A stretch of 33,333 nt of DNA, from the NCBI GenBank assembly GCA_903918045.1, contig CAIXCY010000041.1:1-33333 (forward strand), given 5' to 3'. This DNA comes from an uncultured Bacteroidia bacterium. GTDB lineage: Bacteria > Bacteroidota > Bacteroidia > Bacteroidales > Prolixibacteraceae. The notes under the pieces are model-generated. The model saw only the letters and a list, made by a program, of their open reading frames with translations, ran no database searches and was not told where the DNA came from. The position numbers and the translations under genes were made by a program. Positions 15,084 through 22,985 of the stretch are shown piece by piece. Within the stretch, counting starts at the first letter, position 1; each line of letters starts with the position of its first letter.

Positions 15084-16175
15084 TTGAAACAAGCAGAACT
15101 TTTTAAGAAATTATTACCTGGATTTATTCCTCTGTTCGTTTTTATTATTGCCGACGAATATTGGGGTATGAAAGTTGGGATTGCGGTAGCCTTACTTATT
15201 GGGTTAGGCGAGATGGGTTATACCTGGATTTCTGAAAAACGTCTTGACCGGTTTGTCTTTCTTGACACAGCCTTGCTTGCGGCATTATCGGGAATCTCAA
15301 TTCTTTTGGAGAATGAGATTTTTTTCAAATTAAAGCCTGCACTTATTGAGTCTATCCTGGCAGTGATCCTTGCAGTCTCTGTCTTTTCGCCAGTGGATAT
15401 TATCGGAAACATGACCCGTAAATATATGAATGGGATTGAGATGAATCCGATTCAGGAGGCCGTTTTTAAACGAAATCTGCGCAATCTGTTTTACATCGTA
15501 TTGGCTCATACGGTATTGGTGTATTATTCTGCCTTTTTTATGAGTAAGGAGGGATGGGCTTTCATCAGCGGAGGATTATTTTATATTCTTTTTGCCGTAT
15601 ATTTTGGATATGAATATTTCAAGAACCGTAAATCGATGCGGAATATTCAACCTGAAAATATTGTGAAGACCTTTGAAAATGAAGAGTGGCTCCCAGTTGT
15701 CGACGAAAGCGGAAGGATAATTGGGAAAGCTCCAAGATCCTTGTGCCATATGGGGGATAAAATCCTTCATCCTGTAGTTCACCTTCATGTGCTAAATTCA
15801 AACGGTCATATTTATTTACAGAAACGACCTATGGACAAGCTAGTTCAGCCGGGCAAATGGGACACAGCTGTGGGCGGACATATATCCTTTGGAGAAGATC
15901 TTGAAACAGCACTTCGCCGCGAGGCTTATGAAGAGATTGGCCTTGAAGGTTTTACGGCTAAAGCATTAGGCCATTACAGGTGGGATACTAAACTGGAATC
16001 AGAACTTGTTTATTATTTTATTTCTTATGATTATGCTAAAATACGCCTTCATAGTGAAGAGGTCGTAGAAGGTAAGTTCTGGAGCCCTTCCCAGATCGAA
16101 AAACAATTGGGACAGAATCTCTTTACCCCCAATTTTGAATATGAATATCAACTTCTGAAGAATAGAAGGGGATAA
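15084..16175 (+). CDS. YciB-like membrane domain fused to a Nudix hydrolase
   Basis: A 363-residue two-domain protein. Residues 1-180 form about six membrane helices resembling the intracellular septation protein A/YciB family ('ADEYWGMKVGIAVAL', 'TWISEKRLDRF', 'FKLKPALIESILAVILAVSVF'). Residues 200-360 are a Nudix domain of the Idi/YfcD-like kind: 'LHPVVHLHVLNSNGHIYLQKR', then a perfect Nudix box at 265-287 (G265, E271, R279-E280, E283-E284, G286). Nudix enzymes hydrolyse nucleoside-diphosphate-linked compounds; the relatives with 'VVHLHV...QKR..(K)WD' include isopentenyl-diphosphate isomerase. The catalytic domain would face the cytoplasm, tethered to the inner membrane. I chose the start TTG at 15084 because it begins exactly at the septation-domain N-terminus and no ATG is available. 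Confidence 0.88.
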   Translation: MKQAELFKKLLPGFIPLFVFIIADEYWGMKVGIAVALLIGLGEMGYTWISEKRLDRFVFLDTALLAALSGISILLENEIFFKLKPALIESILAVILAVSVFSPVDIIGNMTRKYMNGIEMNPIQEAVFKRNLRNLFYIVLAHTVLVYYSAFFMSKEGWAFISGGLFYILFAVYFGYEYFKNRKSMRNIQPENIVKTFENEEWLPVVDESGRIIGKAPRSLCHMGDKILHPVVHLHVLNSNGHIYLQKRPMDKLVQPGKWDTAVGGHISFGEDLETALRREAYEEIGLEGFTAKALGHYRWDTKLESELVYYFISYDYAKIRLHSEEVVEGKFWSPSQIEKQLGQNLFTPNFEYEYQLLKNRRG

Positions 16176-16333
16176 TCATTTGTTTATTTTCCTGGCTCGA
16201 TTACCATAATACATTTAAACAAACTGGCTGACACCTAATAATGTTAGGGCTAAGGTTCATATAGTTTCCCTCTAATTTAAGCTAATTGACTATCAAAATA
16301 CCTAAATGTTGAATTGACAAATTGTTGAATTTG

Positions 16334-17041
16334 CTAAATACCTGCCTGAACTAGAAATATCGCAGGCCGTTTGTTTAGATCGGGAACCTCTTTTCTCCAT
16401 TGGGAAACGGTTTGTGTTTTTATAAATTCGGTTTCCAAAGTAAGGTCGCAAGCCACGCAAAGTCGCGTCTGATCCCCCAATGTTTTAATTAAATCATTAA
16501 TCAATGGCGAGTTACGGTATGGAGCTTCAATAAATATCTGTGTTTGATTATCCATCGCGGATTTTCGCTCAATATCTTTAATGGCTTTGGTTCTTTCATC
16601 ATGTTTCACAGGAATATAGCCAATAAATGCAAAATTCTGTCCATTCATTCCTGAAGCCATCAGTGAGAGCAAAATGGATGATGGACCAACTAAGGGGATC
16701 ACCCGGATCTGTCGAATATGGGCATATTTCACCACTTCTGCCCCAGGGTCTGCTACACCAGGACAACCTGCCTCCGATATTATTCCGATATCAAAACCAT
16801 CTTTTACAGGATTTAAATATCCATCCACAATATGGCTGTCGGTATGCTGGTTGAGTTCAAAAAAATGTAATTCGTCAATATTAAGCAGGGGGTCCAATTT
16901 ACGTAAATACCTGCGGGCAGTGCGAATATTTTCAACGATAAAATATTTAATATTCTTAACTATTTCCGAAACTTCCGTCGGGATTACATGAGCAGTTCCA
17001 GAGTCGCCCAGAGTCGTTGGTATGAGGTAAAGATTTCCCAT
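16334..17041 (-). CDS. RsmI-like SAM-dependent methyltransferase (tetrapyrrole-methylase fold)
   Basis: A 235-residue cytoplasmic protein of the TP-methylase superfamily, RsmI branch. It shows 'LYLIPTTLGD' at the N-terminus, 'IISEAGCPGVADPG' (88-100, SAM and substrate site), 'PLVGPSSILLSLMASGMNGQNFAFIGYIP' (116-144) and 'QIFIEAPYRN' (168-177). RsmI proper methylates the ribose of C1402 in 16S rRNA and has about 280 residues. This protein is shorter, lacks the C-terminal extension and starts differently (no 'LYvVatPIGNl'), matching a second, uncharacterised RsmI-like paralogue common in Bacteroidota. The methyl acceptor is therefore uncertain. Confidence 0.85.
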   Translation of the reverse strand: MGNLYLIPTTLGDSGTAHVIPTEVSEIVKNIKYFIVENIRTARRYLRKLDPLLNIDELHFFELNQHTDSHIVDGYLNPVKDGFDIGIISEAGCPGVADPGAEVVKYAHIRQIRVIPLVGPSSILLSLMASGMNGQNFAFIGYIPVKHDERTKAIKDIERKSAMDNQTQIFIEAPYRNSPLINDLIKTLGDQTRLCVACDLTLETEFIKTQTVSQWRKEVPDLNKRPAIFLVQAGI

Positions 17042-17055
17042 TATTTAAATTTTGC

Positions 17056-17063
17056 CAAATGTA
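17056..17063 (-). promoter_or_regulatory. Candidate -7 box for the RsmI-like gene
   Basis: On the minus strand this reads TACATTTG, an exact TAnnTTTG, only 14 bp before the ATG at 17041, which would give an almost leaderless transcript. No matching -33 box. Confidence 0.35.
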
Positions 17064-17188
17064 AGGATTTTGGTCGGAGAACTGTTTTGATTACCTTTTA
17101 ATTTAGTCTCACAAAGACTGTGGGTATTTGACATTTCTTAATACTGGAAGTTTTTGTTCTGAATTGTATTTTATTTGAATGAAAAACC

Positions 17189-17220
17189 TTTGGCTGTAAA
17201 TATTATTTAGTGTAAGTTTG
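17189..17220 (+). promoter_or_regulatory. Bacteroidota-type promoter of the PhnP-like gene
   Basis: TTTG (17189-17192), 20-bp spacer, TAAGTTTG (17213-17220): both consensus elements are exact. The start codon follows 21 bp after the -7 box. Confidence 0.65.
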
Positions 17221-17241
17221 GTCACAAACGAATAAAAGATA

Positions 17242-18003
17242 ATGAGAATAACCCTTTTGGGAACAGGGACATCGCAAGGTGTTCCGGTTATTGCCTGTAA
17301 ATGTGATGTTTGTAAGTCGACTGATTTGAAAGATAAGCGACTTAGAAGCGCAATAATGGTAGAAGAAGGATCAACCAGAATCGTGGTAGATGTTGGCCCT
17401 GATTTCAGACAACAGATGTTGCGCCATGAAGTTGATAATCTGGATGCCATCCTGCTGACACATGAGCACGCCGATCATATTTTTGGGTTGGATGATATCC
17501 GCAGTTATAATTGGTTGCGAAAATCTCCCATGGATGTTTATTGCGAGCAGCGCGTTCAGAAAAATTTACGTTCTATTTTTAATTATGTTTTTGCAGCCAA
17601 TAAATATCCGGGAACCCCTCAGATGGACCTGATTGACCTTGATAGTAAAGCATTCAAAATAGGCCCCATTCCAATAATTCCCATTCGTGTTTACCATTAT
17701 AAATTGCCGGTATATGGTTTTCGTTTTGGACGATTCGCCTATCTTACGGATTTTAATCTGATTGAGGAAAGTGAACTTGAAAAGCTTTTCGGCATTGAAA
17801 TTCTGGTGATTTGCGCCTTACGAAAAACATCCCATATTTCGCATCTGAACCTTGATGGCGCAAAGGAACTGATTGGGAAAATAGCGCCAGTGAAATCCTA
17901 TCTGACCCACATGAGTCATGAAATGGGAAAACACAGTGATCTTTTAAAAGAACTACCTTCAACCATTGAGCCTGGGTATGATGGCTTGGTTATCGATCTC
18001 TGA
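17242..18003 (+). CDS. PhnP-like metallo-beta-lactamase-fold hydrolase
   Basis: A 253-residue cytoplasmic enzyme. The N-terminus 'LLGTGTSQGVPVIACKCDVC' is typical of the PhnP branch, with a cysteine cluster (C19, C21, C24) that in PhnP holds a structural zinc. The two-metal site is 'LLTHEHADHIFGLDDI' (H74, H76, D78, H79), with 'AYLTDFN' and 'THMSHEMGKH' as the later ligands. PhnP of E. coli opens the 5-phosphoribosyl 1,2-cyclic phosphate made in phosphonate breakdown; there is no phn cluster here, so a general cyclic-phosphodiesterase or lipoate-type function is equally possible. This stand-alone form is widely conserved in Bacteroidota. Confidence 0.88.
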   Translation: MRITLLGTGTSQGVPVIACKCDVCKSTDLKDKRLRSAIMVEEGSTRIVVDVGPDFRQQMLRHEVDNLDAILLTHEHADHIFGLDDIRSYNWLRKSPMDVYCEQRVQKNLRSIFNYVFAANKYPGTPQMDLIDLDSKAFKIGPIPIIPIRVYHYKLPVYGFRFGRFAYLTDFNLIEESELEKLFGIEILVICALRKTSHISHLNLDGAKELIGKIAPVKSYLTHMSHEMGKHSDLLKELPSTIEPGYDGLVIDL

Positions 18004-18061
18004 ACGAGTTTGTTGCCATTCTTTACCTATAATGCCTGCCATCGTTCAAGTGCCCGATTAA

Positions 18062-18081
18062 ACCTGACTTCCTGGTCAGGT
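18062..18081. terminator. Possible terminator between the PhnP-like gene and ackA
   Basis: Inverted repeat ACCTGAC (18062-18068)/GTCAGGT (18075-18081) with a 6-nt loop, located between two convergent stop codons. On the minus strand it is followed by TTTAAT, a short U-rich tail suited to ackA; no T-run follows on the plus strand. Confidence 0.45.
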
Positions 18082-18115
18082 AAAATTGTTGCCCTGTAAA
18101 TACAAAAAAGTATTC

Positions 18116-19321
18116 TTAATCTTTTTTGTATACAATATTCTGGGTGTCAATGGCAATCATCAATTCTTCGTTCGTAGGTACTACAATTACTTTCACCCTT
18201 GAACCCGCTTTGCTGATCACACACTCTTCACCTTTTAACCCAATGTTGATTTTTTGATCAATCTCAATACCTAAAAATTCAAGTTCTTCGCATACTCCAC
18301 TTCTTGTAACATCCGAATTTTCACCAATTCCACCCGTGAAAACAAGGACATCCAGGCCTCCCATCGCTGCAGCATAGCTTCCAATATATTTTTTAATGCG
18401 GTAGTCAAACATTTTAATTGCTAAAAGGCAACGTTCATCCCCTTTATCCGCAGCCGCACGAATTTCACGCGAATCGGAAGAAATTCCTGTAATTCCTAAT
18501 AAACCACTGTGTTTGTTAAATAGGGTAGAGGCCGATTTAGTGCCGATTTTCTCCTTGTCCATAATATAGGCTACTGCACCCATATCAATATCACCTGACC
18601 GGGTGCCCATTATTAACCCTTCAACAGGGGTAAAACCCATTGAAGTGTCAATTGATTTGCCATTTTTAATTGCACATGCGGATGCTCCATTTCCAAGATG
18701 ACAGGTGATAACTTTGGTTGCCAAAGGATCGACTCCGAGTAATTCACAAGCTCTGTCGGAAACATATTTATGACTTGTTCCGTGAAAGCCATACCTTCGT
18801 ATACCGTATTTTTTGTAGAGTGCAAAGGGTATTGCATACATAAAAGCGTGCTGTGGAATTGTATGGTGGAAAGCCGTGTCGAAAACTGCAACTTGAGGAA
18901 TATCAGGCACCAACGCCTTAAGAGCATATATTCCTTTGAGGTTTGGCGGATTGTGCAATGGAGCCAGTTCAATAAATTTTTCAAGCGTGGTAATCACCTC
19001 GTCGGTAATTAAAACACTTTCACTGAATTCCTCACCTCCATGGACCACCCGATGCCCCACAGCATTAATCTCCTCAAGTGAAGTGATACATCCATGTTTG
19101 GCGCTTGATAATACCCCGAGTATATATTCAATACCAATTTTATGGTCCAGAATCTCGCCTTCGAAAAGCACTTTCTGGCCGGACTCCTTTTCGTGTTTCA
19201 GAAAGGATCCTTTCATCCCTATTTTCTCAACAATTCCTTTTGCCAGAATGTGATTACCCTTGAGAGAATAGAACTGGTATTTTATCGAGGAACTTCCGCA
19301 GTTTAAAACCAATATTTTCAT
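18116..19321 (-). CDS. ackA: Acetate kinase
   Basis: A 401-residue cytoplasmic enzyme that converts acetyl phosphate and ADP to acetate and ATP. It has the ASKHA-fold signatures 'ILVLNCGSSSIKYQ' at the N-terminus, 'AVGHRVVHGG' (catalytic Arg), 'RRYGFHGTSHKYV' , 'CHLGNGASACAI', 'MGTRSGDIDMG' and 'VFTGGIGENSD'. Length is typical. It is the last gene of a minus-strand pta/3-hydroxyacyl-CoA dehydrogenase/ackA group, 60 bp after the dehydrogenase; together with Pta it forms the substrate-level ATP-yielding acetate pathway of fermenters. Confidence 0.97.
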   Translation of the reverse strand: MKILVLNCGSSSIKYQFYSLKGNHILAKGIVEKIGMKGSFLKHEKESGQKVLFEGEILDHKIGIEYILGVLSSAKHGCITSLEEINAVGHRVVHGGEEFSESVLITDEVITTLEKFIELAPLHNPPNLKGIYALKALVPDIPQVAVFDTAFHHTIPQHAFMYAIPFALYKKYGIRRYGFHGTSHKYVSDRACELLGVDPLATKVITCHLGNGASACAIKNGKSIDTSMGFTPVEGLIMGTRSGDIDMGAVAYIMDKEKIGTKSASTLFNKHSGLLGITGISSDSREIRAAADKGDERCLLAIKMFDYRIKKYIGSYAAAMGGLDVLVFTGGIGENSDVTRSGVCEELEFLGIEIDQKINIGLKGEECVISKAGSRVKVIVVPTNEELMIAIDTQNIVYKKD

Positions 19322-19381
19322 ATATTTTCATATTATTTGTAGCCACTAAAAGAAAAAGTGACAGTGCTATATTTATCTGAA

Positions 19382-20359
19382 TTATTCCCGCTCTGTTGCG
19401 ATTGGACCGTTTCCAACCATTTTCCCGTTTTTATCGTACGTGTAAAATCCACAGCAGGTGTGTATCCCAAACCGTCTGGCGCGAACCAATTTTTTAATAA
19501 CAGGCGAAGCCATATACCGGGGGTCACCAAATTCGGAATAGAGGTTTTCCATCCATCGATTAATCTTATCAATTCCCAAAATATCAGCAAGTTCAAATGG
19601 CCCGAAGCGCATACCAAATCCCACTTTCCAGACAGTATCAATGTCCACCATCGCGCCTACCCCTTCGAGAAGCACCTCGCAAGCCTCATTTAGCAAGGCA
19701 GTATAGAGACGGATTGAGATTAGTCCCGCCGATTCTTCAACAGGAATGGCCTGGCGGTTAACCATTTTTACGAATTTTAATACCTTGTTATATACCTCAT
19801 CGGTCGTATACAATCCTTTTACAACTTCACAAACCCGTGCCTCCGGGGACTGAACGAAGAAATGGAGACTCACGCACCGATCCCGGTATTTGAGTTCAGA
19901 TGAAAGTTCGGTAATAATAATCGTGGTTGAATTCGTTGCAATGATACAATCTGGAGAGACTACCTGTTCAACCTTCTTGAATACCTCCGAACGTTCAGTA
20001 ATCTTCCGCTCACTCGATTCGGCACGAATGGCCTCAATAACAAAGTCGCAGTCTTTCAGATCTTTATAATCCAAACTGCCTTTGATCCGCGAGAGGATTA
20101 ATTTTTTCTCCCCCTGAGTCATCCCCCAATTGTCGATGCGACGATCTAATACGATTCCTAATCTGGTGTAGGCATTTTGAATCCTCTCCTCCGAAAGTTC
20201 TATAAAGACAACTTCGATCCCATTGGCACTTGCTATCCGCGCAATATTCTGTCCATCCTTACCACATCCAACGATTCCAATTTTTGAGAAAAGTGTCCGC
20301 TGTTGCTCCTTCTTACTTAACCCAAAATTTTCAATGGGTTCAATGATTAGCTCTTCCAT
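19382..20359 (-). CDS. 3-hydroxyacyl-CoA dehydrogenase family protein (divergent)
   Basis: A 325-residue cytoplasmic protein with both halves of the family. The Rossmann domain begins 'KIGIVGCGKDGQNIA' (GxGxxG kept but with unusual C-x-K-D) and contains 'DFVIEAIRAESSERK' and 'ATNSTTIIITELSS'; the catalytic histidine lies in 'CVSLHFFVQSPEARVCEVVKG', where relatives have HFFNPVP. The C-terminal domain has 'EACEVLLEGVGAMVDIDTVWKVGFGMRFGPFELADILGIDKI' and ends 'GIHTCCGFYTYDKNG' instead of the usual 'GxKTGxGFYxY'. The expected reaction is NAD(P)-dependent 3-hydroxybutyryl-CoA/acetoacetyl-CoA interconversion. The replaced residues make the exact substrate uncertain. It lies between pta and ackA. 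Confidence 0.85.
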   Translation of the reverse strand: MEELIIEPIENFGLSKKEQQRTLFSKIGIVGCGKDGQNIARIASANGIEVVFIELSEERIQNAYTRLGIVLDRRIDNWGMTQGEKKLILSRIKGSLDYKDLKDCDFVIEAIRAESSERKITERSEVFKKVEQVVSPDCIIATNSTTIIITELSSELKYRDRCVSLHFFVQSPEARVCEVVKGLYTTDEVYNKVLKFVKMVNRQAIPVEESAGLISIRLYTALLNEACEVLLEGVGAMVDIDTVWKVGFGMRFGPFELADILGIDKINRWMENLYSEFGDPRYMASPVIKKLVRARRFGIHTCCGFYTYDKNGKMVGNGPIATERE

Positions 20360-20554
20360 CTCTGAAAATTCTTATGTGTAAATCAATGTCGTCTTAACAA
20401 CAATTTAATATTCGTTTATTGGGGTGAAAGTATTGATAAAGGAAAATTTGGTTTTGAAAAATGGTTGTCAATTAACTGAATTTTTAACTTTCCTATTTTT
20501 GCCCTTCCATTCGACTCGCCCAAGCGCCTCTTCGCAACTTCTCCCCATCTTCCC
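20360..20554 (-). other. Gap between pta and the dehydrogenase gene
   Basis: 195 bp with no open frame of its own and no clear terminator or exact -7 box. A pyrimidine-rich stretch (about 20500-20554, plus strand) directly follows the pta stop. I see nothing else here. Confidence 0.4.
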
Positions 20555-21547
20555 TTATCCCGCCTGTGTTGCTGTGATTGCAACCATATTTACAATATCA
20601 CTCACCGAGCATCCTCGTGATAGATCATTAATTGGCGCTGCCATACCCTGTAGAACCGGGCCGATGGCTTCTGCTCCTGCGAGTCGTTGAACTAATTTGT
20701 AACCAATATTAGCCGCTTCCAACCCTGGGAATACCAAAATATTGGCTTGGCCGGCAACGAGGCTTCCCGGGGCTTTTAACTGACCCACCTCACTGCAGAG
20801 AGCGGAATCAAGTTGTAATTCCCCATCAATCATCAAATCCGGAGCCAATTCCCTTGCTATTCTTGTTGCATTAACAACCTTATTTACTAGTAGATGTGTT
20901 GCACTTCCCTTGGTTGAAAAAGACAACATGGCAACACGTGGTTCAATATTTGCGATTGAGCGGGCTGTTTTTGCGGTAGTTACTGCAATTTCTGCTAATT
21001 GCCGCTCGTCAGGATCGGGCATAACGGCACAATCAGCAAACACGAGAATGCCATTTTCACCAATTGATTTATCCTTAAGGAGCATGAAGAAGACCCCTGA
21101 AACTACACTCACTCCAGGAAGCGTCTTAACATATTGAAGTGCTGGGCGCAATACATCTCCGGTTGAATTGATCGCTCCGGCAATCTCACCATCCGCATCA
21201 CCTGCCTTTATCATAAGAGGGCCGAAGACAAGCGGATCATTCAACGATTCAAGCGCTTGCTCAAGGGTTAACCCCTTGCTTTTTCGGATTTCGACCATCA
21301 TCAGCGCATATTGCTCCCTTTTTGAATCGGTGGTGGGATCTATGATTACAGCTTCTGATATATTGATTCCTTCGCGTACTGCAATGCCATTAATCAGTTG
21401 AGGATCACCGAGTAGTATTATTTTTGCCAGTTTGTCGCGGAGTAATATTTCTGTGGCTTTAAGAGTCCTTAGCTCGGTTCCTTCAGGTAAAACGATTGTT
21501 TTTTGGAGTTGAAACGCCTTAGCTCTGATTTGTTCAATTAAATTCAT
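20555..21547 (-). CDS. pta: Phosphate acetyltransferase (short form)
   Basis: A 330-residue cytoplasmic enzyme that turns acetyl-CoA and phosphate into acetyl phosphate, feeding acetate kinase. This is the short Pta without the N-terminal DRTGG/BioD-like regulatory part. Motifs: 'KTIVLPEGTELRTLKA' at the N-terminus, 'DADGEIAGAINSTGDVLRPALQ', 'FADCAVMPDPDERQLAEIA', 'RVAMLSFSTKGSA', 'DGELQLDSAL' and 'GQANILVFPGLEAANIGYKLVQRLAGAEAIGPVLQGM', which are the CoA and phosphate sites. I chose ATG 21547 ('MNLIEQIRAKA') because family members begin there; an in-frame TTG at 21562 would add five residues. Same strand as the dehydrogenase and ackA. Confidence 0.95.
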   Translation of the reverse strand: MNLIEQIRAKAFQLQKTIVLPEGTELRTLKATEILLRDKLAKIILLGDPQLINGIAVREGINISEAVIIDPTTDSKREQYALMMVEIRKSKGLTLEQALESLNDPLVFGPLMIKAGDADGEIAGAINSTGDVLRPALQYVKTLPGVSVVSGVFFMLLKDKSIGENGILVFADCAVMPDPDERQLAEIAVTTAKTARSIANIEPRVAMLSFSTKGSATHLLVNKVVNATRIARELAPDLMIDGELQLDSALCSEVGQLKAPGSLVAGQANILVFPGLEAANIGYKLVQRLAGAEAIGPVLQGMAAPINDLSRGCSVSDIVNMVAITATQAG

Positions 21548-21591
21548 CTTCTCAGTTTTCAAACTTTTGAACTTCTTTATTAAAAGTTATG

Positions 21592-21599
21592 CAAAATTA
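21592..21599 (-). promoter_or_regulatory. Candidate -7 box for pta
   Basis: On the minus strand this reads TAATTTTG, an exact TAnnTTTG, 44 bp before ATG 21547. A TTTG lies upstream at 21623-21626 with a long 23-bp spacer. Confidence 0.45.
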
Positions 21600-21754
21600 C
21601 AGATAATTGCAACAAAAGGGATCAAAAACCAAATTATTTCGATTATTCTCATTAAACTATAAAATAATCTAAATTTAATCTTCTCAATCCGGAAAAACTG
21701 CTACTTTTTTGTGATATTTGTCTTAGTAACAATTGAACCTCTAATCATTATTAT

Positions 21755-22930
21755 ATGTATAAGATTCAAACACTTAACAAGATCGATTCGGAAGGTCTTC
21801 AGGTTTTTCCTGCAGCCAATTACGAAATTGCCAGTGAATTGTCAGAACCAGATGCCATTGTTCTGCGTAGTTTTAGTATGCATGATATGGAGATTCCTCA
21901 ATCTGTCAGAGCCATTGCAAGGGCAGGAGCCGGAGTGAACAATATCCCTATTGCAAAATGTACAGAGAAAGGTATTGTTGTTTTTAATACTCCCGGAGCC
22001 AATGCCAATGGAGTAAAGGAATTGGTAATTGCCGGACTTTTACTGGCATCGCGTGATCTAATTGGCGGTGTTCAATGGGCTAAAACACTTTCCGGCGAGG
22101 GCGACAAAGTTCCCGCACTGATTGAGAAAGGTAAAGCGAATTTTGGAGGTAGCGAAATCAAAGGGAAAACACTTGCTGTTGTTGGTCTTGGTGCGATTGG
22201 TGTTCTTGTTGCCAATGCGGCACAGTCTTTAGGGATGAACGTAATTGGCTATGATCCTTATATTTCAATTGATCATGCATGGAATTTGCATCATGATGTT
22301 GTACGGGCATTCGGTATTGAACCAATGCTGGCAAAGGCCGATTTTATTACCTTACAGATTCCGCTGATGGCAGAAACGACAGGGTTTATCAATTCAGATA
22401 AAATAAAACTGATGAAAAGTGGTGTTAAAATCTTGAATTTTGCACGCGGAGAATTAGTTGTTGATGCTGATATTATCGCAGGAATTGCATCAGGAAAAGT
22501 GGGAGCCTACTTTACAGACTTCCCGAATGCTCAACTTGTTAATGCTGATAAAGTGGTAGCTATCCCTCATTTAGGGGCTTCAACAAATGAATCGGAGGTT
22601 AATTGTGCTATCATGGCTGCTGAGCAGATCCGTAATTTCTTCGAAAACGGAAATATCCGGAATTCAGTCAACTTTCCTGCTGCAGAGCTTGAACGCAATG
22701 GTGGCGCCCGTCTTTTGGTAACCAATAAAAATATTCCGAATATCATTAGCCAGATTACTACAATCCTGGCTCAGGCCGGGATCAACATTGACAATATGCT
22801 AAATAAGAACAAGGGAGATATTGCCTATAATATTATTGACACAAGCGATATTTCGCTATCGGATGACGTTGTTAATAAAATTAAATCGATTGAGGGGGTA
22901 TTTATGGTAAGATGTTTGCCAGGAAAATGA
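21755..22930 (+). CDS. serA: D-3-phosphoglycerate dehydrogenase (ACT-domain form)
   Basis: A 391-residue cytoplasmic enzyme for the first step of serine synthesis, 3-phosphoglycerate to 3-phosphohydroxypyruvate with NAD. It has 'IARAGAGVNNIPIAKCTEKGIVVFNTPGAN' (substrate domain), the NAD motif 'VVGLGAIG' (142-149), 'LNFARGELV' with catalytic R231, and 'IPHLGAST' with H272. A C-terminal ACT domain (about 320-391) suggests feedback control by serine. The catalytic glutamate normally found in an 'FExEP' segment is not evident; the equivalent stretch reads 'TDFPNAQ', as I recall from other Bacteroidota SerA proteins. serC is not adjacent in this window. tkt follows 55 bp downstream and may be co-transcribed. 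Confidence 0.93.
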   Translation: MYKIQTLNKIDSEGLQVFPAANYEIASELSEPDAIVLRSFSMHDMEIPQSVRAIARAGAGVNNIPIAKCTEKGIVVFNTPGANANGVKELVIAGLLLASRDLIGGVQWAKTLSGEGDKVPALIEKGKANFGGSEIKGKTLAVVGLGAIGVLVANAAQSLGMNVIGYDPYISIDHAWNLHHDVVRAFGIEPMLAKADFITLQIPLMAETTGFINSDKIKLMKSGVKILNFARGELVVDADIIAGIASGKVGAYFTDFPNAQLVNADKVVAIPHLGASTNESEVNCAIMAAEQIRNFFENGNIRNSVNFPAAELERNGGARLLVTNKNIPNIISQITTILAQAGINIDNMLNKNKGDIAYNIIDTSDISLSDDVVNKIKSIEGVFMVRCLPGK

Positions 22931-22985
22931 TTTTAGAATTGGTTAATAATGAAATTTGTTTTAATAATTATAGAATAAAATTGCA

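Noticed and set aside
16179-16223. 8-bp inverted repeat TTTGTTTA/TAAACAAA after the Nudix gene as a terminator
   Set aside because: All-AT-rich stem with a 29-base loop and no adjoining U-run; too weak to call.
20424-20690. Plus-strand open frame of 88 codons across the pta 3' end
   Set aside because: Two thirds lie antisense to pta; no start context or homology features.
21701-21754. Promoter for serA at the GATATTTG sequence
   Set aside because: The box does not match TAnnTTTG and lacks a -33 partner.
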